The position numbers and the translations under genes were made by a program. A DNA stretch of 64,000 bases from AP-15 sp963701815 (GTDB lineage Bacteria; Pseudomonadota; Alphaproteobacteria; ATCC43930; CGMCC-115725). Numbering within the stretch: position 1 is the first letter of the stretch; every line of letters starts with the position of its first letter. Below are positions 18,223 through 26,390 of this stretch, piece after piece. The stretch is from assembly GCA_963701815.1 (NCBI GenBank), contig CAVPBN010000046.1, positions 257,644-321,643 of the forward strand, read 5' to 3'. The notes beneath the pieces are model-generated. The model made no database searches. It was not told the DNA's origin and was given only the letters and a program-made list of their open reading frames with translations.

Positions 18223-18627
18223 TCAAGAGGGGTTGCCGGCGTAGCTGGTGAGGTCGATGAATTCCAGGACGGTGCCGTCGGGATCGTGGAAATAGGCGCG
18301 CGGCCCATTGAGAACGCCGCCCTGCCGGTCTTCTTCGAAGGCGATCGCAACGTCATGGGCGCGCAGATGGTCGAGCGCGGCAAGGTAATCTTCATGCGCG
18401 ACGGCAAAGGCATGATGGACGCCGCCATGGTCGTCGAGCGCCGGGTTGATCGGCGGCTCGCGCCTTACCAGGATCAGGCAGGTCCCGGCCGCATCGAGGA
18501 AAGCCATATGCCCGCCGGGCACCGTGGACAAATGCCGGCAGCCGACGATTTCGGTATAAAATCGCGTGCTTCTCGCTACGTCGCTGACCGGGATGCTGAA
18601 ATGGGCGACGGATCTGATCGCGACCAT
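18223..18627 (-). CDS. VOC family (glyoxalase/extradiol-dioxygenase-like) protein
   Basis: 134 residues, ATG 18627 preceded by AAGGAGAA. VAHFSIPVSDVARSTRFYTEIVG opens the first beta-alpha-beta-beta-beta unit and the second includes GVHHAFAV and RAYFHDPDGTVLEFIDL. His in AHFSIP and Glu in VLEF are the usual metal ligands. Members isomerise, cleave or bind small molecules; reaction unknown. It lies 42 bp downstream of the MetE-like gene on the same strand, so a shared transcript with MetE-like and CMD genes is likely. Confidence 0.8.
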   Translation of the reverse strand: MVAIRSVAHFSIPVSDVARSTRFYTEIVGCRHLSTVPGGHMAFLDAAGTCLILVRREPPINPALDDHGGVHHAFAVAHEDYLAALDHLRAHDVAIAFEEDRQGGVLNGPRAYFHDPDGTVLEFIDLTSYAGNPS

Positions 18628-18669
18628 CCGGGTTCTCCTTTGGCGATGGCGCCACTCGCAGTCGACCGC

Positions 18670-19849
18670 TCACCTCGCATCGACGCCGGCGAAATATAGT
18701 TTCGGGTCGGCGGCGCGGATATGGGCTTCGGGGAGGCCCAGTTCGCGGCGGACGATGTTGGTGCCCTGGACCAGCGACACGCATTTGTAATAGGCGATGC
18801 GGCGCGACAGCCCTTCGCGGCCGAAGCCGCAATCGGTGGTGATCGACCAGCCGCTCGGGCGGGATGTATTCGAGCGCCTTGCGGATCAGCCCGGCGACAT
18901 GCTCGGGCGGCTCGACGATCGTGTTGCAGTGATTGACGACGCCGATGCCGATCTTCTTGTCGGTCTTGTACTTGGCGAACAGCGGCAGGTCCTTGCCGTC
19001 GCTGCTGGCGCATTCGAAGGTGATCACGTCGGCGTTCGAGCTGCAGCAGATGGGGCAGCGCGCGCTCGTAGCTCGGCACCTCCCAATAGACGCGCTGCTG
19101 GTTGGGGTTGCCCCAGCAGGTATGCGCCCAGATCTCGGCATCGACGCCCGTCGAGCTGGCGGTTGAACGCCTCGGTCTGGAATTCGAGGTCGGCGTCGGT
19201 GCAGTCGGCACGCGTCGTCAGCCCGTGCTGGCGCGGCTCCTCGACCTGGATCACCGGGCAGCCGGCGGCGGCCAGTTCGCGGAATTCGGCATTCATGATG
19301 TCGCAGAGATCGAGCACCATCGCCTTGTCGTCGGGGTAATGCTCGTTCCACAGCATGCTGGCGAGGCGCCGGCGCACAGATCGCGCCGAACTTGACCGGG
19401 CGGTCGCTGAGCCGCTGGGCGATCTGCCACAGCGCGGCATATTCGAGCGGCCCGCGGGTCAGTTTTTCGTTGACGATCGCCGGCTGGTAGGCCTCCTGCA
19501 CCTCCCACAGGATATGGCCGGGCTGGAGCCCGTGCCGCCCCATCCAGCCCTGCGAGGTGCTGCGGTGGCCGCTGACGCCGCCGAGACGCTCGATCGGGTA
19601 GAAAAACCACGACTTGCCGCCGACCGCGAGATCGAAGCGGCTGTCGCCGTCGGTGACGATGTCGAGACCGGCCGCCTCCTGCGCGTTGATGACCGCGGCG
19701 ACGGCGTCGAGGTACTGCTCGCGAAACAGCGAGTCGCCGAGTGCGGCCTTGAACGAGCGGCCGGCAAGGCTGGCATCGAACCATAACGGGCGCGGATAGG
19801 ACCCGGTAATCGCCGTCGGCATCACCATGTCGCGGGTGGCGTTCAACAT
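18670..19849 (-). pseudogene. Cobalamin-independent methionine synthase (MetE C-terminal)-like protein, frameshifted
   Basis: Four reading-frame changes split an otherwise conserved protein. Pieces in order are TAITGSYPRPLWFD, AAGLDIVTDGDSRFD, CPVIQVEEP, WGNPNQQRVYWEVPSYERALP, DVITFECASSDGKDLP, IGIGVVNHCNTIVEPPEHVAG, then ITTDCGFGREGLSRRIAYYK and KLYFAGVDAR before TGA at 18670. The His-Cys of VVNHC and the Cys of TTDCGFG match MetE zinc ligands. Breaks fall near 19375, 19147, 19037 and 18844 and each needs removal of one base. Such stand-alone MetE-like enzymes act as methyltransferases in catabolic settings. CMD gene lies 13 bp upstream. Confidence 0.7.
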
Positions 19850-19862
19850 CGCCGTGGCCTCG

Positions 19863-20408
19863 TCAGGTTTTCAGAACTTCGGCGCCCGGCGCCGCTTCCA
19901 ATTCGCAGGCGTTCACGGTCATCGCCAGCAGGCTGTAATAGCCGATCGCCCCGGTCAGCTGGATAAAGCCGTCGTCGCCGAACCGCGCCCGCATCTTGTT
20001 GGCGCTCGCATCGTCGACCCGGTGCCGGCGCAGCAGCTGACGGGTGAAGTCGACGATCTCGGCGTCCTCGGCCGGGATGCCGTGCGAGTGGTTCTCGCGG
20101 ATCGCGGTTATCGTCGATTCAGGCACGCCGAGCCGCCGCGCGCCGCCGGTCTGAGCGCCCCAGACATAGACCGCCTCGAACTCGCGCGCGGCGGTCATCG
20201 CCGCCAGCACCCGCACGCGCATGTCGAGCGAGCCTTCGAAGCGGACATAGGCGCCGAGATGAGCGAGCCGGCCGGCCAGTTCCGGCGAGTTCAGAAACAT
20301 CGTGAACGGCCCCTGAACCGCACCCCGGCTGGCAACGATGCCGTCGAAGGTCGCGTGGTCCTTGACCGCAATCTGATTTTTGCTGGTGATCGACGGGAGT
20401 CGCGCCAT
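19863..20408 (-). CDS. Carboxymuconolactone decarboxylase family protein
   Basis: 181 residues from ATG 20408 (MARLPSITSKNQI); the frame continues upstream without support. Conserved CMD/AhpD-fold features are GPFTMFLNSPELAGRLAHLGAYVRFEGSL and REFEAVYVWGAQTGGARRLGVPE, followed by a second helical part. The CxxC of AhpD is absent, since position EAVYVWGAQ has no Cys pair, so it is not a peroxidase-type member. It heads an apparent operon CMD - MetE-like - VOC. Confidence 0.8.
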   Translation of the reverse strand: MARLPSITSKNQIAVKDHATFDGIVASRGAVQGPFTMFLNSPELAGRLAHLGAYVRFEGSLDMRVRVLAAMTAAREFEAVYVWGAQTGGARRLGVPESTITAIRENHSHGIPAEDAEIVDFTRQLLRRHRVDDASANKMRARFGDDGFIQLTGAIGYYSLLAMTVNACELEAAPGAEVLKT

Positions 20409-20594
20409 CTTCCCAATCCTTTCACGGGCGAGTGCAATTCGAAACCATAGCAAACGGCGCTCGGCGGATAAACCGCCCGATCGGCGGCGATCGCACCGGG
20501 CGCGTCCGCAATCGTGCCTGACGCCGACTCCGGGAGGACTCGATGATCTTAACACCGGCGGGGTTTTGAAAGTGTAGGGTAGCCGACGTAGACG

Positions 20595-21474
20595 ATGGAG
20601 GGCCGCAGCTTGGCACCAGGTTCAAAGCCCGCAACGGCGCCGCGCACGACGAGCGGCCCGGATAATCCCCAGGGCCGGGTCCGGCGGCGCCGGATAGGGG
20701 ATCTCGTCAAAGGAGGCACGCCGATCGTCGGGCTGACGGCGTATACCGCGCCGATCGCCCGCCTGCTCGACCCACATGTCGATTTTCTGCTGGTCGGGGA
20801 TTCGCTCGGCATGGTGGTCTACGGCTTCGACACGACCTTGCCGGTCAGCGTCGACATGATGATCGCGCATGGCGGCGCGGTGATGCGCGGGTCAAAGACG
20901 GCGCTGGTCGTCGTCGACCTGCCGTTCGGCAGCTATCAGGAATCGCGCGAGCAGGCCTTTCGCAACGCCGCCCGCATCATGACCGAGACCGGCTGCGCCG
21001 CGGTCAAGCTCGAAGGCGGCGAAGAGATGGCCGACACCGTGCGCTTTCTGACCCGGCGCGGCATCCCGGTCATGGGACATGTCGGGCTGATGCCGCAATC
21101 GGTCAACGCCGCCGGCGGTTTCCGGGTGCAGGGCCGCGGCGAGCGGCAAGCCGAACGCGGTTGCCGCGGACGCCGTCGCGATCGCCGAGGCCGGGGCCTT
21201 TTCGATCGTCATCGAAGGGACGATCGAAACGGCGGCGCGCGCGATCACCGAGGCGGTGCCGGTGCCGACGATCGGCATCGGCGCGTCGCCCGCCTGCGAC
21301 GGCCAGATCCTCGTCACCGACGATGTGCTCGGCGTGTTTACCGAGTTCACGCCGCGTTTCGTCAAGCGCTACGCCGAATTGGCGGCGCTTATCTCGGCCG
21401 CCGCCGAAGCCTACGCCGGCGATGTCCGCGCCCGCCGCTTCCCCGGTAAGGAGCACTGCTTCGGCGCAGGTTGA
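20595..21474 (+). pseudogene. panB: 3-methyl-2-oxobutanoate hydroxymethyltransferase (PanB), one frameshift
   Basis: Conserved PanB blocks are GGTPIVGLTAYTAPIARLL, DFLLVGDSLGMVVYGFDTTL, VSVDMMIAHGGAVMRG, KTALVVVDLPFGSYQES, AAVKLEGGEEM and PVMGHVGLMPQSVNAAGGF. The frame breaks after VQGRG at about 21141, then resumes as AVAADAVAIAEAGAFSIVIE and PVPTIGIGASPACDGQILV to the stop at 21474. The TIM-barrel enzyme makes ketopantoate for pantothenate and CoA synthesis. Removal of one G at 21141 restores it. The start is uncertain, since the N-terminal 30 residues are not family-like. No panC is next to it. Confidence 0.8.
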
Positions 21475-21520
21475 ACAGCCGGCTTTATTCGTGCTTTCCC
21501 GGAAGCGACCGGCGCCTACG

Positions 21521-21650
21521 TCAGCGCGAGATCTCCTCGAGCCGCAGGTTTGTGGTCCGCGGGCCCATCGATGCGATCACGATGCCAGCGCGATCACGAA
21601 AGTGTAGGCCAGCGCGAAGACCAGATCGTTGAGCCCCCGATCGAAGGATG
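21521..21650 (-). pseudogene. Remnant of the C-terminus of an MFS transporter
   Basis: Two overlapping minus-strand frames read DLVFALAYTFVIALA and, after a single shift, IVIASMGPRTTNLRLEEISR then stop. A hydrophobic segment followed by a charged LEEI tail is typical of the last transmembrane helix and C-terminus of MFS transporters. Nothing upstream on this strand continues the protein. The remaining DNA to 21920 shows no gene I can support. Confidence 0.35.
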
Positions 21651-21920
21651 GCCCATCGAGAAACAGTCGCGCGCGCGCCGCTCTGCCGCCACACGTTGCC
21701 CCTGCCGCGCGGGCGGCCGGGGACGCAGGCAAACGCTTCTCTTTCAATGACGCACGGAGCGGCGTACACGGGCGCAGTTCTTGGAGATCGGCCTCCGGAC
21801 CTCAGCGCCGGTCCAACCGGGGCGCTGGCGCCCGGTCACCGAAATGTGAGGTGCGCGCCCAGGGCGAATAGGCCACCTCTGGGGGGCCGCAAGCGGCGGA
21901 ATACCAGCAGGAGAGGTTTG

Positions 21921-22532
21921 ATGCGTGCGACAACATTTTTTCGAGCTCTCGTCATCGTCTTTGCGGCGCTGCCCGCCTTTGCCCAGGCTCCGCCCGCCGG
22001 CACGCCGGCCCGCATCCGCGGCACCGTCGACAAGCTCGACGGCCAGGCGCTGTCGATCAAGCAGCGCGATGGTAAGATCGCGACCGTGACGCTCGCGCCG
22101 AAGGCCGCAGTCCAGATACTGGTCAAGAAGAGTCTCGCCGACATCAAGCCCGGCGATTTCGTCGCCTCGACCGGGATCAAAGGCACGGACGGCAAGCTCC
22201 ATGCGATCGAAGTCCGCATCTTCCCCAAGGCGCAGCCCGATGGCGGCAGGCAATTCGCATGGGATCTCTCGCCGGACAGCGTGATGACCAACGCCACGGT
22301 CGGCACCGTCACCAACGCCTCGGACGGCACGGTGCTGCACGTCACCTTCAAGGGCGGGGAGTCGGAGTACATCGTTGCTCCCGACGTGCCGGTAGTGGCC
22401 ACAGCCCCGGGCGACATGAGCCTGCTGAAGCCCGGGATCGCGGTCTTCGTCATCGCGCTCAAGCACCCCGACGGCAGCTTGACCACGAGCCGGCTTTACG
22501 CCGAGAAGGACGGCGTCAAACCTATGATGTAG
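21921..22532 (+). CDS. Secreted protein with DUF5666-like beta-barrel domain
   Basis: 203 residues from ATG 21921, with GGAGAGG 11 bases upstream; the frame is open further upstream but without a ribosome site. Signal peptide TTFFRALVIVFAALPAFAQA. The mature part has RIRGTVDKLDGQALSIKQRDG, VTLAPKAAVQILVKK, DIKPGDFVASTG and a second repeat TVGTVTNASDGTVLHVTFKGG, giving a pair of small OB-like beta units often annotated DUF5666. It sits 40 bp upstream of msrQ, and the two are probably co-transcribed. Confidence 0.6.
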   Translation: MRATTFFRALVIVFAALPAFAQAPPAGTPARIRGTVDKLDGQALSIKQRDGKIATVTLAPKAAVQILVKKSLADIKPGDFVASTGIKGTDGKLHAIEVRIFPKAQPDGGRQFAWDLSPDSVMTNATVGTVTNASDGTVLHVTFKGGESEYIVAPDVPVVATAPGDMSLLKPGIAVFVIALKHPDGSLTTSRLYAEKDGVKPMM

Positions 22533-22571
22533 GGGAAGCGGGAAGGCTGCGCCGCAGCCGGAGCGTTGCCG

Positions 22572-23461
22572 ATGTATCCTTGGTACGACTACGGCGGCCG
22601 GTTGTCGCCATTGAAGCTCGCCGTCTTTGTCGCGTTGTTCGTGCCGGCGGGCTGGGTCGCGGCGGCCTATGGCTTCGGGCTGCTCGGCGCCCGGCCCTTG
22701 AACGAGGCGATCCACCAGATCGGGCTGTGGACGATCCGGCTGATCTTTCTGGCGTTGGCGGTGACGCCCGCTGCGCGCAGGTCCTGCAATGGCCGCGGCT
22801 CATTCTGGTGCGGCGGATGATCGGCGTCGCCGCCTTCGCTTATGTGCTGGTCCACTTTTCTCTCTATACGGCCAGCCAGGCGTTCGACCTCGAAAAGGTC
22901 GCCGGCGAGATCGTGCGGCGGATCTACCTGACGATCGGCTTTACCGCGCTGCTCGGGCTGGCGGCCCTGGCGGCGACCTCGACCGACGGCATGGTCCGCC
23001 GGCTCGGCGGCAAGCGATGGCAATGGCTGCACCGGCTCGTCTATGCGATCGGCGTACTCGCGGTCATTCATTACTGCTTCCAGTCAAAGCTCGATTTGTG
23101 GGAACCGGCGATCATGGCCGGGCTGCTGTTCTGGCTGCTCGGCTATCGATTGCTGCTGTGGCGCTTCGGCGTGCGCGGTTACTTGGCGCTCGCCTGGGTC
23201 GCCGCCCTCAGCCTCGCCGCGGCCCTGGCGACCGCGCTCGGCGAGGCGCTTTATTTCCGCCTGGCCTTCGGCGCGCCGCTGATGCGGGTATTGGACACCA
23301 ACCTGTCGTTCGCGACCGGTGTCCGCCCGGCGGTGATCGTGCTGGGGATCGGGCTCGGCGTCGCCGTCGTCGGAGCGATGCGCGCCTTCGCCATGCCGCC
23401 GGAAAAGCGGCGCATCGGCAGGTCTCGCCCCAACCGCAGGCAGCTCACGCCAAGCCGTTGA
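22572..23461 (+). pseudogene. msrQ: MsrQ heme-binding membrane protein (ferric reductase-like), frameshifted
   Basis: The first part from ATG 22572 has SPLKLAVFVALFVPAGWVAA, LNEAIHQIGLWTIRLIFLAL and AVTP. After two apparent extra bases (22770 and 22777) it continues VLQWPRLILVRRMIGVAAFAY, VHFSLYTASQAF, RWQWLHRLVYAIGVLAVIHY and six further hydrophobic segments. The heme-ligand histidines expected for MsrQ are in the IGLW/VHFSLY and RLVYAIGVLAVIH segments. MsrQ passes electrons from the respiratory chain to periplasmic MsrP. No msrP is in the window. The 3' end overlaps phnA by 17 bp, tail to tail. Confidence 0.75.
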
Positions 23462-24639
23462 GCACGAAATCGAAGATGTCGAAGTTACGCAACCCGCCTG
23501 CCTCGGCGCGGCGCCGGTATTTGTCGGTCAGGGGCCGCGACAGCATAAACGGCACGCGCTGTTCGCTCGGCCCGCCATGCGAGCGCAAAACGCGGCCGGC
23601 AAGCCCAGACAGATCGTGCTCCGGCCCGCGCGGCGCCGATCGCGGTCGCGGCATCGCCGAGCACGACAAAATCGGCCTCGCGATCGAACGGCAATTCGAA
23701 CCGCTCCGCCGCTTGCCTGCGATCGAGGACCGCGGCAACCCCGGGCAGCGCGGCACTCTCCGCCATCAGCGATCGGAGGTCTGCGCGGTCGCGGGCATAG
23801 ACCCGCACGAACGAGCCGAGCGCCCCGTGATGGCGGACGAACGGGTCGGTGATCGGACAGATCACCCTGGCCGTCCCGAGTCCGAAGCGGCTGGCGAACT
23901 CGTCTTCGAGATAAACCACGTGCGGCTTGTCGTTCATGCCGTGATCGGCGACGAGCCCGACGGCCGCGCCCAATTCGACAAAGCGCGCCACCCGCCGGTC
24001 GAGCGCGCGATGAAACGCGTCGGCCTCGGGGTCGCCCGGCGCATGGCCGTGCTGCACATAGTCGGACAGGGAAAGATAGAGCAACCGCGCCGCCCCGGTT
24101 TCGAGCAGATGCAGCCCGGCATCGAGCACGAACAGCGACAGATCGGCCGAGTACATGTCGGGCCGGCCGCGCCCGACCATCGCCTCGACCGAGGCGTCGG
24201 CGCATTCCGAGGAAAAACACGCGCCGTCGAGGCCATGCCCGAGCATCCGGCGCAATTTGTCCTTGGCGGTGACGGCAGCGGTGGCGACGCCGGCCCGCGA
24301 CATCAGCCCGAGGATGGTCTCGCTGCGCATCAGCCGTGCGTCGGTGAGCATCACCTCGCGGCCGCTTTCACGGTCGAGGTGGTAATTGCCGGCGATGCCG
24401 TGCACCGCCGGCGGCGCCCCGGTCACGATCGAGACATTGTTCGGGTTGGTAAAGGTCGGCATCACCGCGTCGGCGGCGCCGAGCCAGCCCTCGCGGGCAA
24501 ACCCGGCGATCGTCGGCAGAATGCCGTCGCCGATGCCGCGCTCGACATAGGCCGGGTCGAACCCGTCGACGCAGATGACCACGACCGGCTGCTCCGGCTT
24601 GCGGTAGCGCCGTCCGTTCAGTTCGATCGATCCGGGCAT
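23445..24639 (-). pseudogene. phnA: Phosphonoacetate hydrolase (PhnA-like, alkaline phosphatase superfamily), frameshift near 3' end
   Basis: Blocks are VVVICVDGFDPAYVERG, MPTFTNPNNVSIVTGAPPAVHGIAGNY, VTAKDKLRRMLGHGLDGACFS, LYLSLSDYVQHGHAPGDPEA and GLVADHGMN. The Thr of TFTNPNN is the expected nucleophile and Asp/His of SDYVQHG and ADHG are zinc ligands. After ATAIGA the frame changes at about 23631 (one G excess) and ends GPEHDLSGL..FDIFDFVLNGLA at the stop at 23445. The sequence pattern is close to PhnA, which cleaves phosphonoacetate to acetate and phosphate. It follows hyuB by 71 bp on the same strand. No signal peptide. Confidence 0.78.
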
Positions 24640-24710
24640 CGCGATCGTTTCCAGTCCTCAGCCGAACTCGTTGAACAGCGGGGGGCCGACCTACTCGAGT
24701 TGCACGCTCG

Positions 24711-26390
24711 CTATTCCGCCGCCGCCGGGCGTGCGTAGAGCCGCGCAGCCTCTTCTTCGGTAATGTAGCCGCGCGCGATGTCGCGGGCGATCAGGGCGGG
24801 CTCGCGCTCCTGCGGCGGGCCATAGCCGCCACCGCCCGGTGTCTTCACCGCGACCCAGTCGCCGGGCGCAAGGACATAGCCCTCGCCTTTCGAGAGGTGC
24901 GGCGGACGCGTGATCGTGCCGCCTTGCGAGACGAGGATGTCGTTGGCGTCGCCGGCGCTGCCGCCGAGCAGCCCGGGCGGGCCGGCGCGGCCGTGATCCA
25001 TCAAAAACGAGGCCTTGGCCTCGCCGCGCAACAGCCTGATCTGATAGTCGATGCCAAAGCCGCCGCGATGCCGGCCGGCGCCGCCCGAGGCTTCGCGCAA
25101 GGCATAGCGGTCGAACAGAATCGGATAATGCTGTTCGAGGATTTCGACCGGCTGCGTCTTGGAGATGCCGACACTGGAACAGCCGTTGGTGAGCCCGTCG
25201 GTCTCCCACCAACCGCCATAACCGCCGCCGCTGAAGAAATACATGATGTAGTGCCGGTCTTCGTCCGGGTCATAGCCGCCGAGGCCCAAATTGCCGCTGG
25301 TGCCGGCAGGCGACGCAAACATCCGCTCCGGGATGGCCTTGCCCATCGCGCCGAACACCGCTTCCATGATGCGCTGCGCGACCTCCGCGGCGCAGCCGGC
25401 GACCGGGCGCGGGTATCGGGCATAGAGAAATGTACCGTCTGGCCGGGCGATGTGAATCGGCGCGAAGCATCCGGAATTGATCGGCACATCAGGAAAGATG
25501 TGCTTCATCGCGACATAGATCGCCGACTGCGTCGTCGCCCACACCGAGTTCATCGGGCCGCGGCACGGCGGGCTGGAGCGCGACAGGTCGAAATAGATGT
25601 CGGACCCGGCGACTGTCACGTCAACCGCCACTTCCAGAGGCGCATCGACGATCCCGTCGCTGTCGACGATCGCGGTCGCCGAATAGGCGCCGTCGGGGAT
25701 GCTGTCGATATGGGCGCGCATCAACCGCTCGGAGCGCGCCTTGAGCTCGGCGATTGCCGCATCGACCGTGTCGACGCCATAGCGGTCGAGCAGTTGGGTC
25801 AGCCGTTTCTCGCCGACACTGAGCGCGCCGAGCTGCGCGCGGATGTCGCCGATCCGCTCGTCGGGGACCCGGATGTTGTTCAGCACGATATCGACGATGT
25901 CCCGGCAGATCTCGCCGCGGCGCACCAGCTTGACCGGCGGCAAACGCAGGCCTTCCTGCACGATCTCGGTGGCTGTCGCCGAGAACCCGCCCGGCACCAT
26001 GCCGCCGGTATCCGGCCAGTGTCCGGTATTCGACAGATAGCACCACAGCCGTTCGCGATAATAGAACGGCCGCACCATTTTGACGTCCATCAGGTGGGTC
26101 CCGCCGAGATACGGGTCGTTGACCAGCACGACATCGCCGGGTTCGAGGTCCCGGCGGCGTTGAATGACGGCCTGGGTGGTGAATTGCATGACGCCGACGA
26201 AGATCGGCAGGCCGAGTTCGCCCTGCGCGACGACTTCGCCGGTCGTCGGATCGTAGATGCCGTTCGAGCGGTCGAACCCTTCCGAAATGACCGGCGAAAA
26301 CGAGGTCTTTTCGTGAACCAGGTCCATTTCGCTGGCCACTTGCCGCAAGCCGTTCTGAATGACCGACAGGGTCACTGGGTCAAGCTTCAT
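24711..26390 (-). CDS. Hydantoinase B / oxoprolinase family protein
   Basis: 559 residues; ATG 26390 overlaps the hyuA stop by 4 bp (ATGA), so the two are coupled. Conserved blocks are VIQNGLRQVASEMDLVHEKTSFSPVISEG, GELGLPIFVGVMQFT, PGDVVLVNDPYLGGTHLMDV, WCYLSNTGHWPDTGGMVPG and APAGTSGNLGLGG-like SPAGTSGNLGLGGYDP. The C-terminal RGGFGIDYQIRLLRGEAKASFL is also typical. HyuB pairs with HyuA in ATP-dependent opening of hydantoins, oxoproline or related cyclic amides, or in acetone/acetophenone carboxylase-type enzymes. The substrate is not evident. Confidence 0.9.
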   Translation of the reverse strand: MKLDPVTLSVIQNGLRQVASEMDLVHEKTSFSPVISEGFDRSNGIYDPTTGEVVAQGELGLPIFVGVMQFTTQAVIQRRRDLEPGDVVLVNDPYLGGTHLMDVKMVRPFYYRERLWCYLSNTGHWPDTGGMVPGGFSATATEIVQEGLRLPPVKLVRRGEICRDIVDIVLNNIRVPDERIGDIRAQLGALSVGEKRLTQLLDRYGVDTVDAAIAELKARSERLMRAHIDSIPDGAYSATAIVDSDGIVDAPLEVAVDVTVAGSDIYFDLSRSSPPCRGPMNSVWATTQSAIYVAMKHIFPDVPINSGCFAPIHIARPDGTFLYARYPRPVAGCAAEVAQRIMEAVFGAMGKAIPERMFASPAGTSGNLGLGGYDPDEDRHYIMYFFSGGGYGGWWETDGLTNGCSSVGISKTQPVEILEQHYPILFDRYALREASGGAGRHRGGFGIDYQIRLLRGEAKASFLMDHGRAGPPGLLGGSAGDANDILVSQGGTITRPPHLSKGEGYVLAPGDWVAVKTPGGGGYGPPQEREPALIARDIARGYITEEEAARLYARPAAAE

